The position numbers were made by a program, and so were the translations under genes. Below, piece by piece: positions 16,635-26,242 of a stretch of 64,000 nucleotides of DNA (position 1 is the stretch's first letter; every line of letters begins with the position of its first letter). Origin of the DNA: Pseudooceanicola nanhaiensis. GTDB lineage: Bacteria > Pseudomonadota > Alphaproteobacteria > Rhodobacterales > Rhodobacteraceae. The stretch covers positions 1 to 64,000 of the forward strand of contig NZ_JAIUZP010000014.1 in NCBI RefSeq assembly GCF_020171315.1, in the 5' to 3' direction. The notes under the pieces are model-generated. The model searched no databases and was not told the DNA's origin. It saw only the letters and a program-made list of their open reading frames with translations.

Positions 16635-17416
16635 TTGATCTGGTTCGCCGTGGACAGCATCTGGTCCGCGGTCTCGATCGCCTTCGAGTTCATCTCGTAG
16701 GCGCGCTGCGCGGAGATCAGATCGGTGATCTGCTGGATGATGTTCACGTTGGACTGTTCGAGGTAGCCCTGGTGCAGCAGGCCATAGCCTGCGTCCCCGG
16801 CATTGCCGAGCACCGGATCGCCCGAGGCGACGGTGGCCAGCAGCATGTTGTCCCCCATCGCCTTCATGCCGCCCTCGTTGACGAAGGTCGCCATGGTCAA
16901 CTGCCCCAGCTCGACCGGCACGGGATCATCCTCGACATAGGCCGACACCGTCCCCGTGGCGCTGATCGCGACCGAAACGGTATTGTCCGGCACCACGATG
17001 CCCGGGTCGATCTGGAAGCCCTGGAAGTTCACCAGCTCGCCCTCGGCCGACAGCTGGAAGGCGCCGTCGCGGGTATAGGCCTGGTTGCCGTCGGGCAGGT
17101 TGACCACGAAGAAGCCCTTGCCGTCGATGGCGATGTCGGTCTCGTTCTCGGTGCCGACGAGGCCGCCCTGCGTGTTCAGCCGCACGGTGCCCGCCGTCTG
17201 CACGCCAAGGCCGATGTCCACGCCCGTGGGCCGGGAGCTGCCATCCTCTGCGGTCAGCGCGCCCTCGCGTTCGAGGCTCTCGTAGATCAGATCCTGAAAC
17301 GCCGCGCGGCTCGACTTGAAGCCGGTGGTGTTCGCGTTCGCGATGTTGTTCGAAATCACGTCGACGTTGGTCTGCTGGGCCAGCATACCCGTCGCGGCGA
17401 TGCCAAGTGCTTTCAT
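16631..17416 (-). CDS. flgG: flagellar distal rod protein FlgG
   Basis: This encodes 261 aa, the canonical length. The N-terminal rod signature is VDVISNNIANANTTGFKSSRAAFQDLIYESL, followed by the FlgG-specific PTGVDIGLGVQ. The C-terminal coiled-coil end is LEQSNVNIIQQITDLISAQRAYEMNSKAIETADQMLSTANQI. It forms the distal rod, is exported without a cleaved signal, and follows flgF by 21 bases. Confidence 0.97.
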   Translation of the reverse strand: MKALGIAATGMLAQQTNVDVISNNIANANTTGFKSSRAAFQDLIYESLEREGALTAEDGSSRPTGVDIGLGVQTAGTVRLNTQGGLVGTENETDIAIDGKGFFVVNLPDGNQAYTRDGAFQLSAEGELVNFQGFQIDPGIVVPDNTVSVAISATGTVSAYVEDDPVPVELGQLTMATFVNEGGMKAMGDNMLLATVASGDPVLGNAGDAGYGLLHQGYLEQSNVNIIQQITDLISAQRAYEMNSKAIETADQMLSTANQIK

Positions 17417-17437
17417 GAGGAGGCTCCCTTTGCGCCG

Positions 17438-18196
17438 TTACGTGATCCGTCCGAGACGCTGCAGCATGTCCTTGCGCAGGTCGTCTTCGGTGTTCATCAG
17501 TTTGATCGCCCGGTCATAGGCCTGCTGGACCTGGATCATCCGGGTCATCTCGACCACGGGCTGCACGTTGCTGCCCTCGATCGAGCCCTGCACGATCTGC
17601 GTGGTCTCATCCAGTTGCGGCGCCAGCAGCCCCGCCCCGTTTTCGCCCTCGGGCGCGGCCAGCATGTTGTTCCCGATCCGCTCGTAGGCCTGCAGGTCCG
17701 GCAGGTTGAAGACGCCAAGCTGCCCCAGCACATCCCCCGCGAGGTTCGAGATCGAGCCGTCGCGCGCCACGACGATCTGGCCCGCATCGGGCGGAATGGC
17801 GATGTTGCCGCCGCCCACGTCCAGCACCTGCGCCCCGCTCAGCGTCACGAGGTTGCCCTGCGCGTCCAGCGTGAACCGCCCGTCGCGGCCATAGGCCGTG
17901 CGGCCGTCCTGCGTCTCGTAGGCGAACCAGCCGTCGCCCTCGAGCGCGAAGTCCAGCGGGTTGCCCGTATGGGTCAGCGTGCCCTGCGACTCGTCGAGGT
18001 AGGACCCACGGTCGACGACGAAATTCGTCGTGTCGCGCACGTCGAGCCCGGCATCCTTGAACAGCACGCTGTCAAAGACGATCCGCTCGGACTTGAAGCC
18101 GGAAGTGTTCGCATTCGCGATGTTGTTCGCCGTCACGTCCATGTCGCGCCGCATGGCCTGTGCCAGAGATAGCGCAACGTAAGTTGAGTTATCCAT
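17438..18196 (-). CDS. flgF: flagellar proximal rod protein FlgF
   Basis: This encodes 252 aa. It has the rod/hook N-terminal motif (MRRDMDVTANNIANANTSGFKSERIVF), a central FALEGDGWFAYETQDGRTAYGRDGRFTLDAQGNLV segment and a C-terminal IEGSNVQPVVEMTRMIQVQQAYDRAIKLMNTEDDL. It is the first gene of the flgF-G-A-H operon. Its promoter lies in the 104-base divergent spacer shared with the exported protein at 18301. That spacer contains two direct copies of CTTATTCT at 18262-18269 and 18274-18281, and CAAGTACT at 18291-18298. Confidence 0.95.
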   Translation of the reverse strand: MDNSTYVALSLAQAMRRDMDVTANNIANANTSGFKSERIVFDSVLFKDAGLDVRDTTNFVVDRGSYLDESQGTLTHTGNPLDFALEGDGWFAYETQDGRTAYGRDGRFTLDAQGNLVTLSGAQVLDVGGGNIAIPPDAGQIVVARDGSISNLAGDVLGQLGVFNLPDLQAYERIGNNMLAAPEGENGAGLLAPQLDETTQIVQGSIEGSNVQPVVEMTRMIQVQQAYDRAIKLMNTEDDLRKDMLQRLGRIT

Positions 18197-18300
18197 GTCG
18201 CACCGAAGCCTCTGCTTGTGACCTTGCCAAATGACGATGAAGTAAGAACATCTCTGCTTGCTTATTCTGTGTCTTATTCTATCCTATAGCAAGTACTTTC

Positions 18301-20169
18301 ATGGAAAGTTCACTCAGGTTGACCCGCAATGTTTGCATATCCTTAACCTTTGCCGCCGCGATGGCGCTGGTTCCGGGTGCGCTGACGGCGGAGGAGGCGG
18401 CCCATGCAGCGGCGTCGCCCACGGTGACCACTGGCGACTTCACCGCGCCCGACCGGGCCGAGCCGCTGGTGATGCCGCCCGCCTTCGGGCTCTTCGGGTT
18501 CTCACGCGATCATTTCCTGACGGACCGGCGCCGCCTTCTGCAGCGCCTCGCCGCGGCCGAGCCGGGCGATGCCTCCATCAATGCGATCCTTGCCCTTGGC
18601 GATTTCTACGTGGCACACGCCATGGCGCCCGAGGGGCGCTCGCTGCTGCTGGGCCTGCCCGACCGGTTGGCCCCGGGCCATGCCGCCCGCCGCGCCGCAC
18701 AACTGCTCGCGCTTGACCTGATTGATCCGCATTTCCCGGCCCTGACCGCAGAGGCCCGCGACCTGCTGGCCCCCGATCACGCGGCCTGGCCGGATCAGCC
18801 GCTCTTCGCAGCCCTCGAAGCGGTCCGGCGCGGCGACTTCACCGCCGCCGGTCACAGCCTGCCTGCGGCGCAGCGGCGGCTTCAGGGCTTCTCGTCCCCC
18901 TTCCGCGAGGCGGTTCTGCCGGGCCTGCTGGAAACCGCCGTGCGCACCCAGCAGTGGGAGGCCGCCCGTGATCTGGCGGCCGAGTTCGAACATCACCCGG
19001 CGCTGCGCAACGGCCCGGCGCTGAATTACCTCATGGGCCAGACCGCCGAGGTGGACGAGGACTACGTCGCGGCCTTCGATCTCTATGTCACCGCGTCGGC
19101 GGGTGGCGATCTCTGGGCGCACAAGGCCCGGGTGGCGCTGATCGACCTCGGCCTTCGGACCGAAACGCTGCCGCTGGAAGACGCCCGCACCCTGTTGGAG
19201 CAGGCGCGCTATCTCTGGCAGGGCGACAGCTACGCGGCGCAACTGCTGCAGGAACTGGCGGACGTGCAGCTGCGCCTGACGGACCGGGTCGCGGCGCTCT
19301 CGACGCTGGGGGACCTGATGGTCCGGCTGCCCGACACGCCCGAGGCGGCGCTTGCCTCGCAGCAATCCCGCAGCCTGCTGGACGCCTATTATGCCGACGG
19401 CGCGGCGGGCAACCTGACGTTGGCAAGCTTCATGGCCGGGCATCAGCGCCTCGCGCCCAACTTCCGCTTCGCGCCCGGATTTGACCACGCGTCCGAGAAA
19501 TATGCCGATCACTTCCGCGGCCTTGGCGCCACCTCTGTCGCCGCGCGGGAATACGAGCTGACGCGCGACTACCTTGCCGTCGGACAGGATCTGGGCGTTC
19601 TGGACGAGGACCCGGGCCGGCTGGCCGATCTGGAGCTGAAGCGGGCCGAGACGCTTTTCGAGGGCGGCCAGTACGAGCTGTCGCTCGCGCTGATCGAACA
19701 GGGCCTCTCGCTGGAGGATGCGCCGCGGCTCGACCGGCTGAACACGCTGAAGGCCCGGATCTTCGCCGCTACGGGCAAGACCGTCGAAGTGCTGCAGACC
19801 CATGTGCAGAACCCGTCGGCCACCTACCTCAGGATCAAGGCCGAGGCGCTCTTTGCCGGTGGGGACTGGATGCAGGCGCGCACGACCTACCAGCAGTTGC
19901 ACGACGACTTCCCCGAACAGACCACCGGCGCCGACACGCTGAACCTGATCCTTGCCACCTACCGCACCGGGGACCTGACCGGGACCCGCGCCCTGGCGGA
20001 GTCGAACCCCGACCTTGCCGGCCATCCGCTCTGGTCCGAGATCGCCGCCGCGATGACCGAGGCCGCGCCGGATCTGCTGCCGCTGCGCAGCGAGGCGGTG
20101 GAGCTGCGGGTGAACCGTGCCACCACCGCGCTTGACCGGTTCGACGTGCTGAACCGCGCCACGAACTGA
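18301..20169 (+). CDS. exported helical-repeat protein; MotC-like candidate
   Basis: This encodes 622 aa. The N-terminus has a signal peptide (SLRLTRNVCISLTFAAAMALVPGALTAEEA), so the protein is probably periplasmic. The rest is Ala/Leu-rich helical repeats of TPR or Sel1-like character (YLMGQTAEVDEDYVAAFDLYVTASAGGDLWAHKARVALIDLG; AETLFEGGQYELSLALIEQGLSLEDAPRLDRLNTLKARIF). No enzyme motif is visible. It is divergent from flgF and upstream of flgE. Because a MotE homologue is encoded at 36.5 kb and MotE is known in Sinorhizobium as the chaperone of periplasmic MotC, this protein is a candidate MotC counterpart. I cannot confirm homology. Confidence 0.75.
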   Translation: MESSLRLTRNVCISLTFAAAMALVPGALTAEEAAHAAASPTVTTGDFTAPDRAEPLVMPPAFGLFGFSRDHFLTDRRRLLQRLAAAEPGDASINAILALGDFYVAHAMAPEGRSLLLGLPDRLAPGHAARRAAQLLALDLIDPHFPALTAEARDLLAPDHAAWPDQPLFAALEAVRRGDFTAAGHSLPAAQRRLQGFSSPFREAVLPGLLETAVRTQQWEAARDLAAEFEHHPALRNGPALNYLMGQTAEVDEDYVAAFDLYVTASAGGDLWAHKARVALIDLGLRTETLPLEDARTLLEQARYLWQGDSYAAQLLQELADVQLRLTDRVAALSTLGDLMVRLPDTPEAALASQQSRSLLDAYYADGAAGNLTLASFMAGHQRLAPNFRFAPGFDHASEKYADHFRGLGATSVAAREYELTRDYLAVGQDLGVLDEDPGRLADLELKRAETLFEGGQYELSLALIEQGLSLEDAPRLDRLNTLKARIFAATGKTVEVLQTHVQNPSATYLRIKAEALFAGGDWMQARTTYQQLHDDFPEQTTGADTLNLILATYRTGDLTGTRALAESNPDLAGHPLWSEIAAAMTEAAPDLLPLRSEAVELRVNRATTALDRFDVLNRATN

Positions 20170-20350
20170 CATATTCGCCCGCCGCGCCGCCGCTTTGCCC
20201 AAGAGCTGTGCGCCCGACGGACTTAACTACGCCAAGAATTACAAGATTCTCCCCTGAGGAGAAAATTACCAATTCTTTAACCGGGAAGAAAAGCCCGCCT
20301 GCTATCTTCCAAAATGAGGTCGTGGCAGAAAGCACAGAGAGAGGCCCCCA

Positions 20351-21655
20351 ATGAGCATGTCCAACGCAATGCAGTCCGGCGTCAGCGGTCTGCTCGCAAA
20401 CTCCACCGCGGTGTCGCGGGTGTCGTACAACATCGCCAACGCAAGCACCGACGGCTACCGCCGCAGCTTTGCGCAGATGATCACGACGACGACCACCAGC
20501 ACCTCGGGCGGCGAAGCTGCGTCGGGCGTCCGCGCCGAGGTGAAGACCGAGGTGGACAGCGCAGGTTCGCTTCAGACCACCGACAGCTCGACCGATCTGG
20601 GCATCAGCGGCAACGGCTTCTTCGTGGTCTCCGCCAGCTCCGACCCCTCGGGCGATGACTACATGCTGACCCGCGCCGGCTCCTTCACGATCGACGAGGA
20701 CGGCTACCTCGTGAACGCGGCGGGCCTCTACCTCTCCGGCTACAGCTATGACGATACCGGCGAACTTGGCGCGGTGGACCGCACCTCCTTCGCCGATCTG
20801 GAGACGATCAACCTCTCCGACGTCTCCATCCAGGGCGAGGCCACCACGGATATCTCGATCGCGGGCAACCTGCCGTCGCAGGACGCGGGCCTCGAAGAGC
20901 CCGGCTCGGCCTATGTGACTTCGGTCGAATATTACACCGAACTGGGCGAGGCCGAGCGGCTGACCTTCTCGTGGCAGCCGACCGCCACCGACAACACCTG
21001 GGAAGTGACCGTTTCCGACAACGACGGCACCGACCTCGGCAGCGTGACGATCACCTTCAACGACAGCGGCGACGCCGCGGGGTCGGTCGCCTCCTACACC
21101 AACGTCACCTCCACCGCGACGGCGCCCGCCGCCTTCGACGTGGACCCGCTGACCGGCGTGATGACGCTGTCGCTCGACAACGCCACCACCGCGCAGACGA
21201 TCAGCGTGAACCTCGGCGCGCCGGGCGATCTGGACGGGCTGACCCAGTTCTCGGGCGATTACACCGGCCTGACCAGCACCGCCGACGGCGCCGAAACAGG
21301 CAACCTGTCGCGGATCGAGATCAGCGACAGCGGCGACATCTACGGCGTCTACGACACCGGCGTCCGCAAGGCGCTCTACAACATCCCGCTGGCCGAGGTC
21401 GCCAACCCCAACGGGCTGACCACCACGGACAACAACGCCTTCGTTCTCTCGCTCAACTCCGGCACGGTGAAGCTCTCCTCCGCCGGGACGGGCACCGCGG
21501 GCACGATCGTCTCCAACACGCTGGAAGCCTCCAACGTGGACATCGCCGAGGAACTGACCGACCTGATCCAGATTCAGCGCGCCTATTCCTCGAACGCGAA
21601 GATCGTCACCACGGTGGACGAAATGCTGAGCGAAACCGTGAACCTGAAGCGGTAA
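20351..21655 (+). CDS. flgE: flagellar hook protein FlgE
   Basis: This encodes 434 aa. The N-terminal export/assembly motif is SGVSGLLANSTAVSRVSYNIANASTDGYRRSF. A FlgE-type domain follows (SSTDLGISGNGFFVVSASSDPSGDDYMLTRAGSFTIDEDGYLVNAAG). The C-terminal helix is LEASNVDIAEELTDLIQIQRAYSSNAKIVTTVDEMLSETVNLKR. It polymerises into the hook. The 181-base leader contains CAAGAATT (20233-20240) followed after 9 bases by CAAGATTC (20242-20249), similar to the octamers upstream of other operons here. It heads a flgE-flgK-flgL operon. Confidence 0.95.
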   Translation: MSMSNAMQSGVSGLLANSTAVSRVSYNIANASTDGYRRSFAQMITTTTTSTSGGEAASGVRAEVKTEVDSAGSLQTTDSSTDLGISGNGFFVVSASSDPSGDDYMLTRAGSFTIDEDGYLVNAAGLYLSGYSYDDTGELGAVDRTSFADLETINLSDVSIQGEATTDISIAGNLPSQDAGLEEPGSAYVTSVEYYTELGEAERLTFSWQPTATDNTWEVTVSDNDGTDLGSVTITFNDSGDAAGSVASYTNVTSTATAPAAFDVDPLTGVMTLSLDNATTAQTISVNLGAPGDLDGLTQFSGDYTGLTSTADGAETGNLSRIEISDSGDIYGVYDTGVRKALYNIPLAEVANPNGLTTTDNNAFVLSLNSGTVKLSSAGTGTAGTIVSNTLEASNVDIAEELTDLIQIQRAYSSNAKIVTTVDEMLSETVNLKR

Positions 21656-21678
21656 GACCGCAAAGTAAGGACTGAAAC

Positions 21679-23094
21679 GTGAGTATTTCCAACGCGTTCG
21701 CAACCAGCCGCAGCGGCCTCATGGCCACGTCGACCTGGGCCGAGGTCACCTCGACCAACATCGCGAACGCGACGACCGACGGCTATGCCTCGCGCAGTGT
21801 GACCATGACCACCTCGACGCTGGGGGATGTCGCCGTGACCGGCGTCACCCGCAGCGTCAGCACCACGCTCACCGCGATGGTGCGCCGCGAATATGCGGCC
21901 ATGGGCACGCAGGAGGCGATCTCCTCCGGTCTGGAAATCTACTCCACCCTGCTCGGCGGCACCGACAGCGACAGCTCGCTCACCACCAAGCTGGGCGAGC
22001 TTCAGTCCAACCTCGTGCTGCTGGCTGCCGATCCCTCCGACAGCTCGCGCCAGCGGGCCGTCGTAACCTCGGCCCAATCGCTTGCCGAAGAGCTGAACAC
22101 CCTGTCCTCCACGCTGGAAAGCTCGCTGGAGACCACGCAGGACTCGCTCACTTCGGAAGTCAGCGAGGCGAACTCCGAGCTTGAGCAACTGGCCGCGCTC
22201 AACGCCGCCCTCAAGAAAGAGAGCGGCGACACCGAACGGCGGGCCAGCCTGCTCGACCAGCAGGACAAGATCCTCGACAGCCTGTCCGAGCGGATGGACA
22301 TCACCGTCACCACCGAAAGCGACGGCCAGATCACGCTGCGCACCTCGGGCGGCACGGAACTGCTGCGCGGGGACCGCGCGGAAACGCTCGAATACGACAA
22401 GGCCGCCGGCACGCTCAGCGTCAACGGCACCGACATCACGCCCGGCGAGACCGGCAAGCGTGGCTTCGACGAGGGCCGTATCGCGGGCCTCTTCACGCTG
22501 CAGAACACGACGCTGCCCGAATTCCAGAGCCAGCTCGACGAAGTGGCCCGCGCCCTGATCGAAGGCTTCACCGCCCTCGACGACACGCTGGCCACCGGCG
22601 AGCCCGGGCTCTTCACCGATGCGGGCGCTGCCTATGACGCCAGCGACCTGACCGGGCTGGCCGGGCGGATCACCGTCAACAGCGCCGTGCTGCCCGAAGA
22701 GGGTGGCGCGCTCTGGCGGCTGCGCGACGGCATCGGCGCCGACGAGGCAGGCACCGTCGCGGGCGAGGCCGGGCTGATCAATTCCTATATCGACCTCCTC
22801 GAGGGCGAGATGAGTTTCTCCGCAGAAGCGGGACTTGGCGACACCGCCACACTCACGGACTACGTCGTCAGCCTGACGACGTCGCAGCAGACAACGCTGT
22901 CGAGCGCAGAAAGCGAACTCGAGTCTCTGAGCACCAGTGCAACGACGCTGGAAACCAGCAGGCAGAACATTCAGGGCGTCAACCTGGACGATGAACTCAT
23001 CCAGTTGACCGCGATCCAGCAGGCCTATGCGGCCAACTCCCAGGTTCTGACCACGCTGACAGAGATGATCGACTCGCTTCTCGAAGCGGTCTGA
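21679..23094 (+). CDS. flgK: hook-filament junction protein FlgK (HAP1)
   Basis: This encodes 471 aa from a GTG start 23 bases after flgE. It has the N-terminal motif FATSRSGLMATSTWAEVTSTNIANATTDGYASRSV, a middle helical region (LAEELNTLSSTLESSLETTQDSLTSEVSEANSELEQLAALNAAL) and a C-terminal IQGVNLDDELIQLTAIQQAYAANSQVLTTLTEMIDSLLEAV. It connects the hook to the filament. It is somewhat shorter than enterobacterial FlgK (about 547 aa), as is common in alphaproteobacteria. Confidence 0.95.
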   Translation: MSISNAFATSRSGLMATSTWAEVTSTNIANATTDGYASRSVTMTTSTLGDVAVTGVTRSVSTTLTAMVRREYAAMGTQEAISSGLEIYSTLLGGTDSDSSLTTKLGELQSNLVLLAADPSDSSRQRAVVTSAQSLAEELNTLSSTLESSLETTQDSLTSEVSEANSELEQLAALNAALKKESGDTERRASLLDQQDKILDSLSERMDITVTTESDGQITLRTSGGTELLRGDRAETLEYDKAAGTLSVNGTDITPGETGKRGFDEGRIAGLFTLQNTTLPEFQSQLDEVARALIEGFTALDDTLATGEPGLFTDAGAAYDASDLTGLAGRITVNSAVLPEEGGALWRLRDGIGADEAGTVAGEAGLINSYIDLLEGEMSFSAEAGLGDTATLTDYVVSLTTSQQTTLSSAESELESLSTSATTLETSRQNIQGVNLDDELIQLTAIQQAYAANSQVLTTLTEMIDSLLEAV

Positions 23095-23111
23095 GAGCAG
23101 GAGTCCGGCTG

Positions 23112-24191
23112 ATGATCAGCATTTCGAACACCGTATCCACCTACGGCAGCAACCTCCTGCGCCGGCAGACCGTGAGCGACCTCACGAACCAGCTGGCCAA
23201 GGCCGAGTACGAAGTCACCACCGGCCTGCTGCAGAACGTCTTTGGCGAACTTGGCGCCCGCGCCGCGCAATCGCTGACCCTGCGCAGCCAGATGGCAAGC
23301 GCCGAGGCCTTCGTGGACAGCAACACGCTGCTCGCCAACCGGATGGAAGTCACCGCGACCGCCCTCGGCACCATGCGCGACATCGCGCAGGAATTCCTCG
23401 ACGTGGCGATTGCCAACCGCGATGCCCCGGGCAGCACGGTGGAGTCGCTTCAGATGCTGGCGCAATCGACGATCGGCCAGCTGATCGCCACCACCAACAC
23501 GACCTTCCAGGGCAGCGCGCTCTTCTCGGGCACCACCACCAACGCCACCAGCCTTCAGGGCTGGGACGAGGTCAACGACGCCTCCGGCCTGTCGCCCGCC
23601 GACGTGCTGGCCGGCATCGTCGGCACCGGCCCCACCACCGAGGCCGAGGCCGAAGCGATGATCGCCCAGCTGGATGCGGTCTTCTCCAGCGACGCCTCCG
23701 CCGGGACCAGCGGCTACGAGACGACCTTCTACAACGGCACCGACCTGCTGGATGAAAGCGGCGCGGCCAATGACCGGCTCAGCGCCCGGATCGACACCGG
23801 GACCGAGGTCGAATACGGCATTCAGGCCAATGACACGGCCTTTACCGAGCTGATGCAGGGCCTCGCCATGATCGCCTCGACCGATCCGGCCACGATCGAT
23901 GACGAAGACGCCTACAATACCTGGATGACCAAGGCGGTGGACCTGATTTCCTCCGGCATCTCGGGCCTGCTTGAAACGGAAACCGCCCTTGGCGGCCAGC
24001 AGGCGCGCGTCGAGTCCCTGATCGAGGTGCAACAGTCGCGGATCGACCTCTACAATTCGCAGGTTCTCGACCTCGAGGGCGTGGACGAATACGAGGCCGC
24101 AACCCGTCTGACGACCCTGCAGACGCAGCTTCAGGCGAGCTATCAGGTCACCTCCCTGATGAACTCGCTGAGTTTCCTCAACTACATGTAA
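23112..24191 (+). CDS. flgL: hook-filament junction protein FlgL (HAP3)
   Basis: This encodes 359 aa. The flagellin-like N-terminal helix is SISNTVSTYGSNLLRRQTVSDLTNQLAKAEYEVTTGLLQNVFGELG, followed by LRSQMASAEAFVDSNTLLANRMEVTATALGTMRDIAQEFLD. The C-terminal helix is ARVESLIEVQQSRIDLYNSQVLDLEGVDEYEAATRLTTLQTQLQASYQVTSLMNSLSFLNYM. It is the second junction protein between hook and filament. It is the last gene of flgE-K-L and converges on ftcR with 10 bases between stop codons. Confidence 0.92.
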   Translation: MISISNTVSTYGSNLLRRQTVSDLTNQLAKAEYEVTTGLLQNVFGELGARAAQSLTLRSQMASAEAFVDSNTLLANRMEVTATALGTMRDIAQEFLDVAIANRDAPGSTVESLQMLAQSTIGQLIATTNTTFQGSALFSGTTTNATSLQGWDEVNDASGLSPADVLAGIVGTGPTTEAEAEAMIAQLDAVFSSDASAGTSGYETTFYNGTDLLDESGAANDRLSARIDTGTEVEYGIQANDTAFTELMQGLAMIASTDPATIDDEDAYNTWMTKAVDLISSGISGLLETETALGGQQARVESLIEVQQSRIDLYNSQVLDLEGVDEYEAATRLTTLQTQLQASYQVTSLMNSLSFLNYM

Positions 24192-24201
24192 AGAAAGAGC
24201 T

Positions 24202-24948
24202 TCAGGAAGCGCGGGCTTCCTGGAGCGCCGGCAGGGCAGGGGGCAGAGACAGCCCCTCGTCGCCATCCGCGGGCGCCAGCTTGTAGCCGCGGCCGTGCAC
24301 CGTCTCGATGTACTGGTGCCCCGAGGGCGCGGCGGTGTCGATCTTCTTGCGGATCTTGCAGATGTAGACGTCGATCACCTTGTCGAAAGGCTGTTCGTCC
24401 GCCATCCCGTAGACCGCATCGTAGATCGCCGCCTTGGAGATCACCTTGCAGGCGTTCAGCGCCAGCTGCTGGAAGATCGCATGTTCGCGGCGCGACAGCT
24501 TGATCCGCTGACCGGCCACCTCCGGGTCACGCCCGTCGAAATAGGCGGTCACTTCCCCGATGGTCACGCTCTCGGCCGCGTGGCCGTGGCTGCGCCGGGT
24601 GATCGAGTTGATCCGCGAGCGCAGTTCGATCGACTTCAGCGGCACGACAAGGTCATCGTCCGCGCCAAGGTCCAGCATCTTGGCCGCCGCGCGGGAATTG
24701 CGGAAATCGCGCAGCACGAGCACCGGGTTGCGGGCGCCTGCCGCGCGCATCCGCGCGACGATTTCGGGGGTGTCGGGCAGGTCTGCCAGCAGGAAGGGGC
24801 GCGCTTCATGGCCCTCCCGGCTCAGCATGGCCAGATCGCCCCGGAAGAATTCGGCCCCGATGGTCACCGGGTGAATCCGCGCTGAATTCAGCTCGTCTAT
24901 CAAACCCTGGCGGCGTTCCAGCCGCGGTTCGTAGAGATACAGATGCAT
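24202..24948 (-). CDS. ftcR: FtcR/CtrA-like flagellar response regulator
   Basis: This encodes 248 aa with a receiver domain (1-120) and an OmpR/CtrA-type winged helix (about 135-232; KLSRREHAIFQQLALNACKVISKAAIYDAVYG...FDKVIDVYICKIRKKIDTAAPSGHQYIETVHGRGYKL). The receiver is unusual: the acidic pair near residues 7-9 is missing (LYLYEPRL) while Asp56 (LLADLP) stands where the phosphoacceptor should be. This matches the FtcR/Rem group, flagellar master regulators of Rhizobiales that often work without a partner kinase. It probably activates the flagellar operons here. It is divergent from flgI across a spacer with octamer sites, so it may also control itself. Confidence 0.85.
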   Translation of the reverse strand: MHLYLYEPRLERRQGLIDELNSARIHPVTIGAEFFRGDLAMLSREGHEARPFLLADLPDTPEIVARMRAAGARNPVLVLRDFRNSRAAAKMLDLGADDDLVVPLKSIELRSRINSITRRSHGHAAESVTIGEVTAYFDGRDPEVAGQRIKLSRREHAIFQQLALNACKVISKAAIYDAVYGMADEQPFDKVIDVYICKIRKKIDTAAPSGHQYIETVHGRGYKLAPADGDEGLSLPPALPALQEARAS

Positions 24949-25040
24949 CGCGTCCCCGATCTGCCCGCACTCGGGCTGTTATCCTGCTTATCTTGTAAAA
25001 ATATTCATGCTCCGTCAAGCATAGTGAGCAATATTCTTCG

Positions 25041-25060
25041 CATGTATAAATCTATACTTG
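25041..25060. promoter_or_regulatory. inverted octamer pair in the ftcR-flgI spacer
   Basis: CATGTATA (25041-25048) and TATACTTG (25053-25060, CAAGTATA on the other strand) form an inverted repeat with a 4-base centre and one mismatch. A looser GAAGAATA match lies on the minus strand at about 25032-25039. The site is between the divergent ftcR and flgI genes and shares its octamer with three other divergent flagellar spacers, so it is a candidate operator for FtcR or another cluster regulator. Confidence 0.5.
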
Positions 25061-25126
25061 AGCAAACTGGTGTTTTCGGTGTTTAATCAGCAAGAACAGG
25101 CCTCTTATTCCTTTCGGGATTTCCGC

Positions 25127-26242
25127 GTGCACCGCATCACCGCCAAAGTGTCGACCCTGCTTGCCGCCCTTGCCATGGCGCTTGCCCCCGTGTCCGCCGG
25201 TGCGCAGGTCCGGATCAAGGACATCGCGACCTTCGAAGGCGTGCGTGAAAACCAACTGGTGGGCTATGGCCTCGTCGTCGGCCTCAACGGCACCGGCGAC
25301 AGCCTGCGCAACAGCCCCTTCACCCAGAAGAGCATCGAGGGGATGCTGGAACGCCTCGGCGTCGGCAACCTGAGCGAGGACAACATCAAGACGGCCAACA
25401 CCGCCGCCGTGATGGTCACCGCCATGCTGCCGCCCTTCGCGCGGCGCGGCTCCACCATCGATGTGGTCGTCTCCTCGCTCGGCGATGCCACCTCGCTGCG
25501 CGGCGGCACGCTGATCGTGACGCCGCTGTCGGGCGCCGACGGCGAAGTCTATGCCGTGGCGCAGGGGCCGATCGCGGTGGCCGGTTATGCCGCGCAGGGC
25601 ATCAACGCCTCCATCGTCGAAGGCGTGCCCACCGTCGCCCGGATCGAGAACGGCGCCACGGTCGAGAACGAGATCGACTTCAAGCTCGCCAGCATGAAGA
25701 GCATCCGCATCGCCCTGCGGACCCCGGATTTCACCACCGCGCAGCGGGTCGCCGATGCGATCAACGATGCGCTCGGGCCGAACTCCGCCACCGCGCTTGA
25801 TCCCACCACGGTCGAGGTCAGCGGCTACGACAAGACGGATGTGGCCGGGCTGATGTCCGACGTGGAAAACCTCATGGTGCAGCCCGACAGTGTCGCCAAG
25901 GTGGTGATCGACGCGCGCTCCGGCACCATCGTCATCGGCCAGAACGTCCGCATCGACCAGGTCGCCGTCTCGCAGGGCGGGCTGACCGTCATGGTGCGCG
26001 AGGACCTCGAAGTCAGCCAGCCCGAGCCGATCACCATCGGCGGCAATACCGTCGTCGTACCCCAGACCACCGTGGGCGTCGAACAGCAGCCTGCCAGCTT
26101 CACCATCCTCGATGGCGATGTCAGCCTGCAACGACTGGTCGACGGGCTGAACGCCATCGGCGTAACCGCGACGCAGACGATCTCGATCCTGCAGGCGATC
26201 AAGGCCGCCGGGGCCCTGCACGCAGATCTGGAGATCATCTGA
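25127..26242 (+). CDS. flgI: flagellar P-ring protein FlgI
   Basis: This encodes 371 aa from a GTG at 25127, chosen because it places a normal signal peptide at the N-terminus (HRITAKVSTLLAALAMALAPVSAGAQ) and gives the usual FlgI length. A TTG at 25058 would add 23 residues, has no ribosome site and overlaps the octamer repeat. Family motifs are VRIKDIATFEGVRENQLVGYGLVVGLNGTGDS, NTAAVMVTAMLPPFARRGSTIDVVVSSLGDATSLRGGTL and the C-terminal LVDGLNAIGVTATQTISILQAIKAAGALHADLEI. It forms the periplasmic ring, assembled with FlgA. Confidence 0.95.
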   Translation: MHRITAKVSTLLAALAMALAPVSAGAQVRIKDIATFEGVRENQLVGYGLVVGLNGTGDSLRNSPFTQKSIEGMLERLGVGNLSEDNIKTANTAAVMVTAMLPPFARRGSTIDVVVSSLGDATSLRGGTLIVTPLSGADGEVYAVAQGPIAVAGYAAQGINASIVEGVPTVARIENGATVENEIDFKLASMKSIRIALRTPDFTTAQRVADAINDALGPNSATALDPTTVEVSGYDKTDVAGLMSDVENLMVQPDSVAKVVIDARSGTIVIGQNVRIDQVAVSQGGLTVMVREDLEVSQPEPITIGGNTVVVPQTTVGVEQQPASFTILDGDVSLQRLVDGLNAIGVTATQTISILQAIKAAGALHADLEII

